From the NCBI GenBank assembly GCA_015296085.1, contig DVDT01000044.1:1-64000 (forward strand): a stretch of DNA of 64,000 nt, given 5' to 3'. The notes beneath the pieces were generated by a model. It was not told the DNA's origin, did not search any database, and saw only the letters and a list, made by a program, of their open reading frames with translations. Each line of letters starts with the position of its first letter. Positions within the stretch are counted from its first letter, which is position 1. The translations under genes were made by a program, and so were the position numbers. Positions 19,741 through 27,409 of the stretch are shown here, piece by piece. Source of the stretch: Trichormus sp. M33_DOE_039. Its GTDB lineage: Bacteria; Cyanobacteriota; Cyanobacteriia; Cyanobacteriales; Nostocaceae.

Positions 19741-19997
19741 CTTTGATTTCAGCAGCGAGAGTTGTGTTTTTACCCTCTCGTTGTGAATATTGTAACGAAA
19801 TATTAACTAGTTTTAATATTTGTGACGGTGGTGGTGTCCGTCTTTTTAGGTGTGGTTATCAAGAAAGTAACTCAAAAGTAACTCAATAATCGTTAATGTT
19901 TAGGCTTGTCCCTCTATACCTTTAAATCCCTACATCCGTGTTAGTTTCTTGGGCTACTAGGGCAGTATAAGTTACCAAAAAATAACTTTGGATCAAT

Positions 19998-20651
19998 ATG
20001 TTATCTATATCAAAATCTCTAACTGCCAAGGATTTACAGTATCGTTACCTTGGAGGGATCGCAGCTTTAATGTTAATTAGTTTGTTGAGTTCACTCAGTG
20101 GATTATCATCTGATCACACTATCTCTAATGCTTGGGATGGATTGTTGTGGGGGCTTGCAGACCCAGTATTGCAGTTGGATAGTTTGGGGAGTGTGATAGC
20201 GATTGGCTTACTTTCGGCTAGTGTGCTTGATGATTCCTTAATTACTTTGTCTCTTTTATCATCAGCAGTTTTGGGAATACTACTGCATCTATTAGAAATG
20301 GACTTTTTTGGTGCAGATATGGCGATCGCAATTAGTACTATTGTCTTAGGCGGGATGTTGGTTATACCTCAGCAACGGCATAGCTTAGTTTTAGTGATCT
20401 TAGGAGCGATCGCTGGTGCATCTCAAGGTTATGCTGCAACTCCATCTTTAAATGGAGTGGTGAACTTGCCAACTTTGACTTATGTACTAGGCACAATTTT
20501 AACTTTATATGCAGTTGCGATCAGTGCGAAGAAGATAGGTAACTCCATAAATAGAGAAATGATGCAAAATGCTGTGTTGCGGATGACTCAGGTTCTAGGT
20601 CTTGCCGTTTGCGGTATCGGTATCGTGTTTCTGTATAGTTTAATTCCATAG
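19998..20651 (+). CDS. HupE/UreJ-like membrane protein lacking the histidine motif
   Basis: A 217-residue protein with about six hydrophobic helices. The segment WGLADPVLQLDSLGSVIAIG aligns by pattern with the HupE/UreJ signature HPxxGxDHxxAM, but HP is DP, G is Q, and DH is DS. The metal-coordinating histidines of nickel or cobalt permeases are therefore gone. GILLHLLEMDFFGADMAIAIS and GASQGYAAT are also reminiscent of the family, where the latter region normally reads HGxA. It may be a decayed or repurposed permease. The start ATG lacks a strong ribosome binding site. No urease or hydrogenase genes are nearby. Confidence 0.6.
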   Translation: MLSISKSLTAKDLQYRYLGGIAALMLISLLSSLSGLSSDHTISNAWDGLLWGLADPVLQLDSLGSVIAIGLLSASVLDDSLITLSLLSSAVLGILLHLLEMDFFGADMAIAISTIVLGGMLVIPQQRHSLVLVILGAIAGASQGYAATPSLNGVVNLPTLTYVLGTILTLYAVAISAKKIGNSINREMMQNAVLRMTQVLGLAVCGIGIVFLYSLIP

Positions 20652-21418
20652 TTACAATCTACTTATAGTGACATTTAATGGGCAATTAGCTAGTGAAAAA
20701 CTATATAGCTAATTGCCCACTAAATGGGACTAGTTGAAGACGCTCTAATTCTGTAGAAGGTTTTAGCAATTAGCTATCAATCAGATGGTGAACTTCATTA
20801 CTGAGGGATGCAATGTAAATTATCAGCCATACTTTTAACAAGTATTACTGAGCGATATCCTGTGTACACGTGCTAATTTATAGTATATTTTGTAGCTATA
20901 TTTCTGGACATATCAGCAATATTACTTTTGTCATGTTTGAATATGAGCCGTAACTGATTAAAAACCGAGGATTTTACGGTATATTTACTGAATCTTCGTT
21001 TATATTCTTAAGTATATTAATTTTTATTAACTTAAGATAAAGAGAGCTAAATCTATCTCGTAGAGGATGGTTCGTAAAGATTAATATGTGGAGAAGAATT
21101 TATCCAAATTGAAAAGTGCTACTAGCTGAGTACTTAAGTGTCAAAGCTAAGACTTAGCTGCCAAAATTACAATGTATTAAAATTTACCAGTATAGGAAGG
21201 TCACAAGTTAAACATCGGATGATAAACCTCACTTGATGTAAATACATGAGGGATCGAGCTATAAAACTAGCGAGACTATCAGTTTAGTTACAAAAATGCT
21301 TCTATCAATTGCTAGAAGTAGCAAAAAACAAAGTAGAAATAGTATTACAACAGCAATTATATAAAGCTGTAAATCATGAGTTAAATTACCCAATTATTAT
21401 TGTCATTCAACTACTAAA
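20652..21418. other. Long AT-rich intergenic stretch
   Basis: About 770 bases with one clear structure: a perfect 13-bp inverted repeat (GGGCAATTAGCTA at 20680-20692, complement at 20706-20718) directly after the HupE-like gene. The remainder, up to the coiled-coil gene, has no recognisable coding remnant. Confidence 0.6.
20680..20718. terminator. Hairpin after HupE-like gene
   Basis: A 13-bp perfect stem with a 13-base loop starts 29 bases after the stop codon. It has no T run on the plus strand, so it is either a terminator of unusual type or an mRNA 3'-end stabilising hairpin. Confidence 0.5.
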
Positions 21419-21754
21419 ATGCTCTCTCACAATCGGGGTGTCCAAGATATGATTTCATCTGGGATAGAAGTAAAAGTTAATCGCCTAGAGTCTATTGTTG
21501 AGCAAATTGGAGAAGCTGTACTTTCTACGACTGAAACAATTGAAAGGCTAGCAGATAGATTAGAAAATCTTAGTTGCCAAGTTGAGGCACAAGGCAAACA
21601 GCTACAGCAGCAAGGATATCAAATTTTTGCGTTGTGTGATGCTGTCCAAAGTCTTGCAGAATCACAGGACGATTCATTACAAAAATTAACTCAACTCACA
21701 CAAACTTTAGATAAATTGACTTCATTAATACAAGGAGTAGAGGAAGAAGAATAG
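21419..21754 (+). CDS. Coiled-coil hypothetical protein
   Basis: A 111-residue hydrophilic protein. From about residue 20 to 105 it shows continuous heptad periodicity (VNRLESIVEQIGEAVL, IERLADRLENL, LQKLTQLTQTLDKL), consistent with a long coiled coil that probably oligomerises. An internal ATG (MISSGIEVK, 21449) is an alternative start. The C-terminal EEE is very acidic. I do not recognise the family. Gln- and Leu-rich coiled coils of this kind occur near many cyanobacterial genes without known function. It is convergent with surE. Confidence 0.6.
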   Translation: MLSHNRGVQDMISSGIEVKVNRLESIVEQIGEAVLSTTETIERLADRLENLSCQVEAQGKQLQQQGYQIFALCDAVQSLAESQDDSLQKLTQLTQTLDKLTSLIQGVEEEE

Positions 21755-21838
21755 AAATAATTAACAAGGTAAAAGTAAAAGGTAAAAGTCAAAAATAACT
21801 GAAAATAATCTTGGGAATTTTATCCCAATACCTATTCC

Positions 21839-22519
21839 TTACACCTGCAATTGAGTAACTGCAATATTACCTGCAAAACAAACATCAACATCACTACCAG
21901 GAGTGCGATCGCGTTTGCCATACTCCCCGACATAATAAAAATCATCACCATCAATGCGATAGTTAACTGGTAAAGGTTTATTACAAGGTTGGCAAAATAC
22001 TATCTCTGGTTTTGGTTCTCCTGGTTGGAGATGGGGTAAATTCACGTTCCAAAAGCAACCTGTTTCTAGAGGACGGTGGAGTAAATCAGCCAAAACTTCA
22101 ACCGTTAACTTAGCTGCAAACTCCCAATCAAAATTTTGCTTGGCTTTACGATAGTGGGAGATAGCAATACCTGGGATACCGTGCATAGCAGCTTCTCGGA
22201 CAGCAGCCACAGTCCCTGAAATGTAAGCATCGACTCCCAAGTTACCGCCAGCATTGATTCCTGACAAGACAAATTTGATATCTTGACACAACTGCGTTAA
22301 AGCGATCCTGACACAATCAGCAGGAGTACCAGCGATCGCATACTCAAAATCAGAACGTCGTGTCAGGTTAATGGGACGAGTGGTAGTGACTTGATGACCA
22401 CAACCAGATTGATGATGCTTGGGTGCAGCAATAATAAAATGTTTACCGTTGACAGCTTGAGCCAAAGCTTTGATCCCTGGGGCATCAATGCCGTCATCGT
22501 TAGTTAAGATTATGGTCAT
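21839..22519 (-). CDS. surE: 5'/3'-nucleotidase SurE
   Basis: SurE is a metal-dependent nucleotidase and exopolyphosphatase linked to stationary-phase survival. The 226-residue protein starts MTIILTNDDGIDAPGI, in which Asn7-Asp8-Asp9 form the metal site. SGCGHQVTTTRP and GTPADCVRIAL are the usual active-site segments, and LSGINAGGNLG carries the conserved Asn. It is slightly shorter than the common length of about 250 residues, lacking some C-terminal swapping segment. It is monocistronic and divergent from the graspetide locus. Confidence 0.95.
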   Translation of the reverse strand: MTIILTNDDGIDAPGIKALAQAVNGKHFIIAAPKHHQSGCGHQVTTTRPINLTRRSDFEYAIAGTPADCVRIALTQLCQDIKFVLSGINAGGNLGVDAYISGTVAAVREAAMHGIPGIAISHYRKAKQNFDWEFAAKLTVEVLADLLHRPLETGCFWNVNLPHLQPGEPKPEIVFCQPCNKPLPVNYRIDGDDFYYVGEYGKRDRTPGSDVDVCFAGNIAVTQLQV

Positions 22520-23056
22520 GTCGCTTTGCTCCGAATTAAGAATTCAAACCCGTTCCCAGTTCCCTAACTAGTTGTGTCCCAATTAGCGGGACTTAAACAA
22601 AAATCAAAACTAAATGTAACCCAAACTGACTTTATAAAAAGCAAATAGGTCACGATTTAGGGTCATTCTACAAACTCCAACTCATCCCCTCGGTCGAGCA
22701 ATAATTGCAAATATCCATCAGTATGAGCGATCGCAACTAAACTACTCAAGTCTACTTTTGATCGCATTATGAATTTTGCTCTCCGGTTGACGTAAGCGGA
22801 AATTAGAAGTTCATACAGTGAGAAATATACAGTACATATGAACTATATAATTGCTTGATTGTCAATCTCATTCATCTACTCTTCACAGAAGTCTGATACA
22901 GAGACATAACAGTGCTAATTATGTCCCAACTTTTTCAAGATGTCTAAGTAATTTCTGCATAATCTCCGTATTTAATAGTGAAAAATAGCGAAGAGCGAGG
23001 TTATATGACCTCACTAAATACCGATCAACTAGTACATTTCTCAGGAAAACTGAATT
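22520..23056. other. Intergenic stretch upstream of graspetide precursor
   Basis: About 540 bases. It holds a 34-codon minus-strand ORF (22663-22767), several HIP1-like GATCGC sites and the presumed promoter of the precursor gene. I could not identify a promoter with confidence. An AGGAA lies about ten bases before the precursor ATG. Confidence 0.5.
22663..22767 (-). other. Possible micro-ORF or gene remnant (34 aa)
   Basis: An ATG-initiated reading frame on the reverse strand begins MRSKVDLSSLVAIAHTDGY and ends DELEFVE. It is compositionally protein-like and contains a HIP1 site in frame. It is too short to assign and could be the tail of a decayed gene. No strong ribosome binding site is seen. 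Confidence 0.3.
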
Positions 23057-23284
23057 ATGACACATCCTTTTGATTTAGAAATCGCAGATTTAGAAGCTTT
23101 AAATCTGGAGACTCAAGAACTAACTGATGAAGAAGCTAATCAAGTGACAGGTGGATTGAAACCTATCTTCACAACTCTAGCTTTAGGTGAAGAAGGTGGA
23201 GATTTTACTACCCTAGCGGTGGGTGAAGAAGGCGGCGATGTTACGACCCTAGCTTTAGGCGAAGAAGGCGGCTGTACAAAATAA
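23057..23284 (+). CDS. Probable graspetide precursor peptide (three TTxxxxEE core repeats)
   Basis: A 75-residue RiPP precursor. The leader (1-33) is acidic and helical, ends ELTDEEANQVTGG, and has a Gly-Gly at 32-33 typical of peptides exported by peptidase-containing ABC transporters. The core holds three near-identical 12-residue units: TTLALGEEGGDF (39-50), TTLAVGEEGGDV (51-62) and TTLALGEEGG (63-72), then CTK. TTxxxxEE is the defining core motif of plesiocin-type graspetides, where an ATP-grasp enzyme joins Thr hydroxyls to Glu side chains as macrolactones. A matching ATP-grasp gene starts 155 bases downstream. Three bicyclic units are predicted per precursor. The product and target are unknown; protease inhibition is typical for the class. 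The terminal Cys is unusual. Confidence 0.8.
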   Translation: MTHPFDLEIADLEALNLETQELTDEEANQVTGGLKPIFTTLALGEEGGDFTTLAVGEEGGDVTTLALGEEGGCTK

Positions 23285-23309
23285 TCAGCGATTACGCTTT
23301 ACAGTCATT

Positions 23310-23347
23310 TGGTTTACTGTTGACAGTTAATTGTTAACAGTAAACCA
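23310..23347 (+). terminator. Hairpin between precursor and ATP-grasp genes
   Basis: TGGTTTACTGTT at 23310-23321 pairs perfectly with AACAGTAAACCA at 23336-23347 around a 14-base loop. No T run follows. This is more likely a partial terminator or an mRNA-stabilising hairpin that raises precursor over enzyme levels. Confidence 0.6.
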
Positions 23348-23439
23348 GAAAAGCGGATTAAAACATATTTGCCAAATATCAAATTCCAGCCTCATTTTCA
23401 AAGATGGAATGCAGCATATTTTCAACTTGTTATTAAACA

Positions 23440-24345
23440 ATGAATATTTTAATTTTAGGAAATACTAAAGATGTTCATGCAGTTGCTATAAAACAGGCAA
23501 TTACAGAAGCAGGTGCAACAGCATATTATTTAGATACGTCACTTTTCCCTACACATTTAAAACTATCTTGGCAGCCAGGAACAACAAATGGATCATTACG
23601 ACTGCCTTCAGGACGGTTATTAAAAATAACAGATATACATAGTGTTTATTGGCGGACGTTTTCTGGTGTGAATGTGCCATCTTTACAAGATGAACAGCAG
23701 CAGAGAATTGCTACTAATGATTCAATGGGTGCATTGCGATCGCTCATGCAAGCGTGTCCGGCTCACTGGGTAAATTCTTGGCAAGCATACCAGCTGCATA
23801 AGGAAAAACCTCTACAATTAAGCATGGTCAAAAGTGTCGGAGTGACAATTCCCAAAACTCTGATTAGTAATGATCAAGACGAAATTATTCAATTTACTAA
23901 TTCTTTAGATAAAGCTATTTTTAAACCAGTCTATGGCGGCGCACATACTAAGACTGTGACACCAGCACATTTAGAACCGCAACGATTAGAATTAGCCTTG
24001 CGTCTGTCTCCAGTGACAATCCAAGAATATATTCCTGGTACTAATATTCGTAGTTATGTAATTGGCGATGCAATTTACAGTGCGGAAATCCGTTCTAGTC
24101 AATTAGATTTTCGGGAAGATAGGGAAGCTGAGTTAATCCCAGTAGAGTTACCTGCTTCAATTCAGCAACAATGTTTAGATATTGCTAAAGTATTGATGTT
24201 AGAGTGGACAGCCATAGATTGGCGTTTAAAACCCAATGGTGAATATGTTTTTCTCGAAGCTAATCCTAGTCCCATGTTTTTACATTTTGAAAACCAAACA
24301 GGTTTTCCCATAACTCAAAAATTAGTGCAGTTATTAATGAAGTAG
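23440..24345 (+). CDS. ATP-grasp peptide macrocyclase (graspetide maturase)
   Basis: A 301-residue RimK-like ATP-grasp ligase of the MvdC/MvdD/PsnB type. Members activate Asp or Glu side chains of a precursor as acyl-phosphates and form omega-esters or amides with Thr, Ser or Lys. Visible features are an N-terminal pre-ATP-grasp domain (MNILILGNTKDVHA, with SVYWRTFSG at 68-76), NSWQAYQLHKEKPLQL at about 112-127, the ATP-binding lysine in FKPVYGG (Lys162), the adenine-site QEYIPG at 195-200, and the metal-binding DWR (260-262) and EANPSP (273-278). It follows the repeat-rich precursor on the same strand. A stand-alone ligase of another substrate is possible, but the neighbour makes graspetide maturation the best reading. 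Confidence 0.82.
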   Translation: MNILILGNTKDVHAVAIKQAITEAGATAYYLDTSLFPTHLKLSWQPGTTNGSLRLPSGRLLKITDIHSVYWRTFSGVNVPSLQDEQQQRIATNDSMGALRSLMQACPAHWVNSWQAYQLHKEKPLQLSMVKSVGVTIPKTLISNDQDEIIQFTNSLDKAIFKPVYGGAHTKTVTPAHLEPQRLELALRLSPVTIQEYIPGTNIRSYVIGDAIYSAEIRSSQLDFREDREAELIPVELPASIQQQCLDIAKVLMLEWTAIDWRLKPNGEYVFLEANPSPMFLHFENQTGFPITQKLVQLLMK

Positions 24346-24565
24346 TAATTCAGAAAGTTTGTAGTAAAGACTTTAGTCCTAATTGTAGTGAGCATTTTAG
24401 TGCTGACTGCAAACGAAATACCCTAGCGTGGAAAAACTTACTAGAGAAGAGTGGAAAGTAATATTACTTTAGTTCAAGTAAAAAATATTTTTTTAATACT
24501 TAAGAAAAATTTAGCGTTCGATCTCTAGGTCGAGTTATCCCACAAAATCGCATTGCTTCCGTCGT

Positions 24566-25363
24566 TCACCTTGTTGTATATGCCCATATCTCAAACTTTG
24601 CTGGGGATGATAACTCTGTTTCCAACGAACCGTAATGTTCAACACAAAACTCTTCAAACTCGCTTATGGCATGGGGAAATATCTCATCCGATAGCAGCCA
24701 ACATAAACCATAGGCGCGTGATTTAAAAAAGCCGAGGAGTTCTCTCACGGTGTTGCTGACTGTCCACTCTTTGGCGATTACATAGTTTGACCGATAACCT
24801 TTACTGTGAAAATAGTCTTCAAGGTTGATTTCTTCGATTACTTTCTTGACCTGTTTTGATGTTTTTTCCACTTCGTATTTAGCTAAAATAGTTCTAAAAT
24901 AACGCTCAAATTCCATACGTGCAGGTGGAGTAATCCATTGAGCATTGAGATAAAAACCTTGTGGTTTCAATACGCGATCAACTTCATCCAGAAACATTTT
25001 CTGATTTAAAACGCCGTGAATCATGTGAACAGTTAACACAACGTCAAAACTCTGATCTGGGAAAGGAAATTGAGAAGCATCTGCATGAATCAGCTTTAGA
25101 TTTTGAGGAATGTTGTGCAGTTTTTGCCTGAATTGGTCAAGCATTGGTTGAGAAACATCAATTCCAGTTACAGAATAGCCGCGTTTGACGAAAGGAAGAA
25201 CATTCAAACCCGTACCCACACCAGGTTCTAAAAAGGATGTCTCAGGAATTGCATCTACTAATTCAAGAATAAAATCTGCAACTTCCTCGGCGACGGATGT
25301 TGTTAACCAACGGGTTTGGTCATAAATGTGAGCAATGTTATCGTAATAAGTACGTTTTACCAT
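24566..25363 (-). CDS. Class I SAM-dependent methyltransferase
   Basis: A 265-residue Methyltransf_11-type enzyme. SAM-binding motif I is FLEPGVGTGLNVLPF, the acidic post-I residue lies in GYSVTGIDVS, and motif II-III features are ADASQFPFPDQSFDVVLTVHMIHG. The C-terminal half is more variable and should hold the substrate pocket. It is encoded convergently with the ATP-grasp gene. It is not of the L-isoaspartyl methyltransferase type that often accompanies graspetide clusters, so a role in peptide tailoring is possible but weakly supported. The substrate is unknown. Confidence 0.8.
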   Translation of the reverse strand: MVKRTYYDNIAHIYDQTRWLTTSVAEEVADFILELVDAIPETSFLEPGVGTGLNVLPFVKRGYSVTGIDVSQPMLDQFRQKLHNIPQNLKLIHADASQFPFPDQSFDVVLTVHMIHGVLNQKMFLDEVDRVLKPQGFYLNAQWITPPARMEFERYFRTILAKYEVEKTSKQVKKVIEEINLEDYFHSKGYRSNYVIAKEWTVSNTVRELLGFFKSRAYGLCWLLSDEIFPHAISEFEEFCVEHYGSLETELSSPAKFEIWAYTTR

Positions 25364-25553
25364 TTTACTGGAATATAATTATACCTATTTTATCTATATC
25401 GCTGTAGCTCACAGAATATCACATTGTCACTAGATGGCTAACTTTATACTGTTTAGTTTTTTCCAAAGGTTCATTTTCTCCTGAAGAAAAAGCAGTTATC
25501 ACATGACCACTTGGAGTAGGTATACTTCTGGTCTTTTTAAGCAGTTGTGCTAG

Positions 25554-25688
25554 GTGATATTAGCGATTGATGGGATGCAGCCAGAAATTGGACATGAGGT
25601 ATTATGGGTAATTCGAGATTGTTTATCAGGAGAAATTTTACTTGCTACAACTACACCCAAAAACTTTAAAATATTCAAAGTGTATTAA
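25554..25688 (+). pseudogene. Transposase remnant
   Basis: A 44-codon reading frame contains LAIDGMQPEIGHEVLWVIRD then CLSGEILLA, which looks like the catalytic-core neighbourhood of a DDE transposase family common in cyanobacteria. It breaks into unrelated sequence after TTTPK. No terminal repeats are visible. This is a decayed fragment inside a 350-base intergenic stretch. Confidence 0.5.
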
Positions 25689-25713
25689 AAATCGTAAATC
25701 GTAATAAATATTT

Positions 25714-25971
25714 ATGCCTCCCCGTTGGCCTCGTAAACCCGATCGCAATGATCCTGACTTCCGCAAGTTAGACGATCGCATGAATTTCGCCGTTCATGTA
25801 GCCGTTGCTGCTACGATTAATTCCGGTTTATGGTTCTTCCATAACTTGACAGCCGCGACTTGGGATTGGCTGCCGTTATTCACTTCTGCTTGGGTTGTAG
25901 TATTGTTAGGGCATCTAATTTACATTGCCGCGATCGCAAATTACTCACCCACCCCCCCCAAATCCACCTGA
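25714..25971 (+). CDS. 2TM domain-containing small membrane protein
   Basis: An 85-residue protein starting MPPRWPRKPDRNDPDFRKLDDRMNF, a charged Pro/Arg/Asp-rich N-terminus. Two hydrophobic helices follow (about 26-48 and 53-76), then a Pro-rich tail. This fits the 2TM-domain family found across cyanobacteria and elsewhere, whose function is unknown. The start ATG is just upstream of a HIP1-containing segment. It is not clearly linked to the downstream DUF3181 gene, about 120 bases away. Confidence 0.75.
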   Translation: MPPRWPRKPDRNDPDFRKLDDRMNFAVHVAVAATINSGLWFFHNLTAATWDWLPLFTSAWVVVLLGHLIYIAAIANYSPTPPKST

Positions 25972-26090
25972 AGAGAGACTACTTAAGCTAGGGCGATTGT
26001 AACCTGTGGTGGTGTATTTGCCTGATTAATTGCGCGATAATGTTAATTAGTCTGAGACCCCGCGCTCTTTTTGGATCTGGAGTGATTTAT

Positions 26091-26399
26091 ATGGCTAAGA
26101 CTAACACCACAGAGTTACTAGAAGCCCTGGCGGCTGAAATCGGTGACAATATTTACATAGATATTGCGAAATGGCATCTCTATCTATCTAATGCCAAACT
26201 GCACACCACTGTTGCTGAACAATTGTATCCTCTGATTACTTCCAACACAGTCACCGAAGACCGAGTTATACAGGTATTAGAATCTATTCCAGTGAAGATT
26301 GGCGGCGGTAGAAGAGAACTGCCTTTGATAGATTTATTACCACTACAATGTCAGGTTAACTTAGTAGATATTTTAGAAAGATACCAACGAGAGATATAA
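26091..26399 (+). CDS. DUF3181 family protein
   Basis: A 102-residue conserved cyanobacterial protein. I chose the ATG at 26091 (MAKTNTTELLEALAAEIGD) because GGAG lies eight bases upstream; an upstream in-frame ATG at 26040 lacks a ribosome binding site. IAKWHLYLSNAKLH and IPVKIGGGRRELPL are the conserved blocks. The protein is soluble and mixed alpha/beta. The family is largely restricted to cyanobacteria and has no established function. Confidence 0.75.
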   Translation: MAKTNTTELLEALAAEIGDNIYIDIAKWHLYLSNAKLHTTVAEQLYPLITSNTVTEDRVIQVLESIPVKIGGGRRELPLIDLLPLQCQVNLVDILERYQREI

Positions 26400-26641
26400 T
26401 AATAGTATAGGCAGGCAATTGTAGACACAATTTGATTGGCAAGCATTACTCCAAATGTTTTATAAATAAGATTTTCGCAAGCTGAGTTGCCTGCTTCAGC
26501 TACTTGTATTATCTTCAAAAATTTTCACAAGAATTAAATCGCCAGTTAACGCAGATCAATTACATTTATCTCTGTGTTTGTTTGTTGCTTGGATATTTGG
26601 CGATCGCTACAAATATAGTTGCAATGAGAGGAGGTAGTGAG

Positions 26642-26860
26642 ATGTTTCTACAAATCAAAAATAGTACTGATTTGATTAAAATTCTTGATCTTCAAGAGTT
26701 AATTGATCCCAGTCTGGATATAGTTCATGGTCAAGACCAAGAAGGTCAAGAAGAACAAGAACCAGATACTTTTAAAAAAGCCAATCTTGTCTTCCCTTCG
26801 GGTGAAAGTTTACCACGCTGCTGGCTAGATGCAAATTACAGAATGGCTAAAGCTTCTTGA
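26642..26860 (+). CDS. Small conserved hypothetical protein
   Basis: A 72-residue protein. The ATG at 26642 has a perfect AGGAGG seven bases upstream; a longer reading frame from a TTG at 26504 would add a hydrophobic segment but has no ribosome binding site, so the short form is preferred. It starts MFLQIKNSTDLIKILD, has an acidic Gln/Glu linker (HGQDQEGQEEQEPD) and ends with FPSGESLPRCWLDANYR. The ordered C-terminal motif suggests a conserved interaction patch. I do not recognise a function. Confidence 0.6.
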   Translation: MFLQIKNSTDLIKILDLQELIDPSLDIVHGQDQEGQEEQEPDTFKKANLVFPSGESLPRCWLDANYRMAKAS

Positions 26861-26929
26861 ATCAAAAAGGGTGTGGGGGTGTAAGGGTGTAGGGGAGAAA
26901 TAGATTTTCTTATCTCCCCTACTCACTAG

Positions 26930-27382
26930 TCAGGATTCAGCACTTAGTTTAGTTTCAGTTTGGGGAGAAATTGCTTTTGTAATCCACACTGTGAAAATGT
27001 GTGATAGCACTCCTAAAGGGCCAGCAAATAAACATAGGATGAGAGAATGAATTGTCCACATCCCAGTTTTCTGTCCTTCCCAATAGATAAATCTACCGAC
27101 AAATAAATCCATCACTAAAAAATGAATCCAACCCGTCGCCGCCGCGTTTTCATCAGCAAAGAATCGAGCAATATCTGCTAGTTGGGGATTAGATAAAGCT
27201 TGAGCATTCTCTGGGGTAATACTAGTCACAAATAAATATAAATATGCCCCAGCTAAAGGTAAAAATGGAATATATGATTCCATGACTCGCCGTGTTACTT
27301 TCCAATTAGGCAGAAGTATCATTAATGCCCAAAAAGGCAAGACGAAAACATTAGCAACATTGAATAATTGCGCGATGTTCAT
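26930..27382 (-). CDS. ABA4-like membrane protein (DUF4281)
   Basis: A 150-residue integral membrane protein with four hydrophobic helices. It resembles the DUF4281/ABA4 family named after the plant neoxanthin-synthesis factor ABA4. Visible conserved parts are NVFVLPFWALMILLPNW, GWIHFLVMDLFVGRFIYWEG and CLFAGPLGVLSHI. Cyanobacteria do not make neoxanthin, so another role in carotenoid chemistry or the membrane is likely. It lies 27 bases downstream of the metallochaperone gene on the same strand, so the two may be cotranscribed. Confidence 0.8.
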   Translation of the reverse strand: MNIAQLFNVANVFVLPFWALMILLPNWKVTRRVMESYIPFLPLAGAYLYLFVTSITPENAQALSNPQLADIARFFADENAAATGWIHFLVMDLFVGRFIYWEGQKTGMWTIHSLILCLFAGPLGVLSHIFTVWITKAISPQTETKLSAES

Positions 27383-27409
27383 AATAATATATGACGATTT
27401 TTGCAGTCG

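Noticed and set aside
19671-19889. 72-codon plus-strand ORF over the protease gene start
   Set aside because: Overlaps the site-2 protease N-terminus antisense, with Cys/Arg-rich, non-protein-like composition.
23057-23284. Microviridin precursor
   Set aside because: No TxKxPSD core and no PFFARFL-type leader motif; the TTxxxxEE repeats point to the plesiocin-type group.
24566-25363. Methyltransferase as a graspetide tailoring enzyme
   Set aside because: It is on the opposite strand and not of the isoaspartyl methyltransferase type; left as unlinked.
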